Shown: positions 61,796-64,000 of the stretch, piece after piece
Position numbering within the stretch: the stretch's first letter is position 1
Layout of the letters: the number at the start of each line of letters is the position of its first letter
Origin: Leptodactylus fallax
Lineage: Eukaryota > Chordata > Amphibia > Anura > Leptodactylidae
NCBI GenBank assembly: GCA_947044405.1
Contig: CAMRHE010000360.1
Coordinates: 1,136,001-1,200,000 of the forward strand
Direction: 5' to 3'
DNA: 64,000 nucleotides
Position numbers and translations under genes: made by a program
Notes under the pieces: generated by a model
Told to the model about the DNA's origin: nothing
Database searches by the model: none
What the model saw: the letters and a program-made list of their open reading frames with translations, nothing else

Positions 61796-62408
61796 AGTGT
61801 TAAAAATATTGCCTATTGGCCGTTACCTGTTCGAATAATCCAATAGGTAACAGGTGATGTAACTAAAATGTGAGTCTGCCAAACAGAATACTGTTGGTGC
61901 CCCCACAATTATGTAAGTTGTGTTATAACCAAAGCCACCAATGGCTCTTAGCCTAATATGTATTTGACCAACAGCTATCTATAGTGTATGGCCACCTTAG
62001 CATACAGTCGTAATTATTTCCTGACCTCTAGGGCTTGTCAGTATATTCACTTTTTGGAACGTATCATTTCTTTTTCATTGATATTTCGGTCTTTTATATA
62101 TAAACCAATCTTGCCCATTATTTAGGAGTTTGAACATATACAAAAAGCGGACGAGGCCCCAGCGAGAATTGAACTCACAACCCCTGGTTTACAAGACCAG
62201 TGCTCTAACCACTGAGCTATGGAGCCTTACAGTGAACCTGTCACATGACTCACTGAAGCAGTAACCTAAAGCCTTTTGCTAACAATCCTTGAGGGATGGT
62301 GATGGAGATATCAAGCAGGGACAACTTTCCTAGAGAAATAATGGCGGCTAGGTATTCTCCATTGACACTGTGCCTTGCCATCAGTTAGTGAAACCCAGCG
62401 GATTCCAT
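61796..62408 (-). repeat. tRNA module 3, B-type
   Basis: B-type flanks, but the tRNA core carries A-type module 3 variants. Confidence 0.92.
62154..62226 (-). tRNA. tRNA-Thr(UGU), variant
   Basis: Shares the GGGGTTGTGAG variant with the gene at 61302 but keeps the normal A box. All stems can pair with one T-G wobble. Confidence 0.87.
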
Positions 62409-64000
62409 TGTATACTATTCTGTTACTGATCCCTCTGTATTTCTGTATACTATTCTGTTACTGATCCCTCTGTATTTCTGTATACTATTCTATTACTGAT
62501 CTCTCTGTATTTCTGTATACTATTCTGTTACTGATCTCTCTGTATTTCTGTATACTATTCTGTTACTGATCCCTCTGTATTTCTGTATAATATTCTGTTA
62601 CTGATCTCTCTGTATTTCTGTATACTATTCTGTTACTGATCCCTCTGTATTTCTGTATACTATTCTGTTACTGATCGCTCTGTATTTCTGTATACTATTC
62701 TGTTACTGATCGCTCTGTATACTATTCTGTTACTGATCACTCTCTATTTCTGTATACTATTCTGTTACTGTTCACTATATTTCTGTATACTATTCTGTTA
62801 CTGATCACTATATTTCTGTATACTATTCTGTTACTGATCACTGTATTTCTGTATACTATTCTGTTACTGATCTCTCTGTATTTCTGTATACTATTCTGTC
62901 ACTGATCGCTCTGTATTTCTGTATACTATTCTGTTACTGATCTCTCTGTATTTCTGTATACTATTCTGTCACTGATCGCTCTGTATTTCTGTATACTATT
63001 CTGTTACTTGTCTCTCTGTATTTCTGTATACTATTTTGTTACTTATCTCTCTGTATTTCTGTATACTATTCTGTTACTGATCACTATATTTCTGTATATT
63101 ATTCTGTTACTGATCACTCTGTATACTATTCTGTTACTGATCTCTCTGTATTTCTGTATACTATTCTGTTACTTATCTCTCTGTATTTCTGTATACTATT
63201 CTGTTACTGATCACTATATTTCTGTATATTATTCTGTTACTGATCACTCTTTATTTCTGTATACTATTCTGTTACTGATCTCTCTGTATTTCTGTATACT
63301 ATTCTGTTACTGATCCCTCTGTATTTCTGTATACTATTCTGTTACTGATCTCTCTGTATTTCTGTATACTATTCTGTTACTGATCTCTCTGTATTTCTGT
63401 ATACTATTCTGTTACTGATCGCTCTGTATTTCTGTATACTATTCTGTTACTGATCTCTCTGTATTTCTGTATACTATTCTGTTACTGATCTCTCTGTATT
63501 TCTGTATACTATTCTGTTACTGATCGCTCTGTATTTCTGTATATTATTTTGTTACTTATCTCTCTGTATTTCTATATACTATTCTGTTACTGATCGCTCT
63601 GTATTTCTGTATACTATTCTGTTACTGATCGCTCTGTATACTATTCTGTTACTGATCACTCTCTATTTCTGTATACTATTCTGTTACTGTTCACTATATT
63701 TCTGTATACTATTCTGTTACTGATCACTATATTTCTGTATACTATTCTGTTACTGATCACTGTATTTCTGTATACTATTCTGTTACTGATCACTGTATTT
63801 CTGTATACTATTCTGTTACTGATCACTCTGTATTTCTGTATACTATTCTGTTACTGATCTCTCTGTATTTCTGTATCCTATTCTGTTACTGATCCCTCTG
63901 TATTTCTGTATACTATTCTGTTACTGATCGCTCTGTATTTCTGTATACTATTCTGTTACTAATCGCTCTGTATTTCTGTATACTATTCTGTTACTGATCT
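62409..64000. repeat. 35-bp satellite block G, continues past the window
   Basis: About 45 units to the right edge, with CTGTTCACTATATTT markers at about 62765 and 63687. Confidence 0.96.

Noticed and set aside
36620..62226. tRNA copies as heads of tRNA-derived SINEs
   Set aside because: No A-rich tail or short target duplications follow the tRNA. Each copy has a Pol III terminator about 10 nt after the gene, and the flanks are shared over more than 500 bp, which fits segmental duplication.
49720..63313. Open frames reading YYSVTD-type repeats in the satellite
   Set aside because: They are translations of the 35-bp repeat. The frame stays open only because 35-bp units of certain composition lack stops, and no non-repeat sequence is included.

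Overview
The window looks like nuclear DNA from a frog or close relative. The evidence is a vertebrate-type split gene with 12 exons and GT/AG introns, abundant Tc1/mariner, hAT-like and LTR elements, tRNA genes with internal Pol III boxes, and very long tandem satellites. Amphibian origin is an inference from the repeat families, which I recall as typical of anurans. No prokaryotic features or CRISPR arrays were seen.

Region 1 (1-17.4 kb) is the 3' nine-tenths of a solute carrier gene best matched to SLC43A3, a 12-pass major facilitator superfamily nucleobase transporter. Twelve coding exons join in frame to about 478 residues. Only the first dozen or so residues are off the left edge. The introns hold a 22-bp minisatellite with a 484-bp higher-order period, a hAT-type element with an 8-bp target duplication, a 601-bp palindromic element, a small palindromic MITE, a structurally intact Tc1/mariner element with a DD35E transposase, and a 17-bp minisatellite rich in TGACGTG. 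The 3' UTR region carries a 400-bp tandem duplication and a solo LTR.

Region 2 (17.4-38 kb) is a mosaic of decayed mobile DNA. It contains an endogenous retrovirus env fragment with a probable 3' LTR, two broken Tc1 copies, two more solo LTRs, a retroposed 524-bp insert with a 14-bp target duplication, and three hAT-type elements or fragments. Two complete hAT elements have matching 8-bp duplications. Several hAT-like elements with different termini share one internal fold-back module and one 31-bp minisatellite. Three tRNA-Thr(UGU) genes or relics lie here.

Region 3 (38-64 kb) is the most unusual part. A tRNA-Thr(UGU) gene sits in a module that has been inverted (arms 38187-39062 and 41084-41958 around a 2-kb loop) and then amplified with a 35-bp satellite. 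The array alternates A-type and B-type tRNA modules with short and long satellite blocks, giving eight tRNA-Thr copies in 24 kb, seven on the minus strand and one on the plus. Roughly 16 kb is satellite, which runs off the right edge. The loop of the inverted repeat contains the remnant of a BED-finger hAT transposase.

No cellular protein gene other than slc43a3 could be supported.
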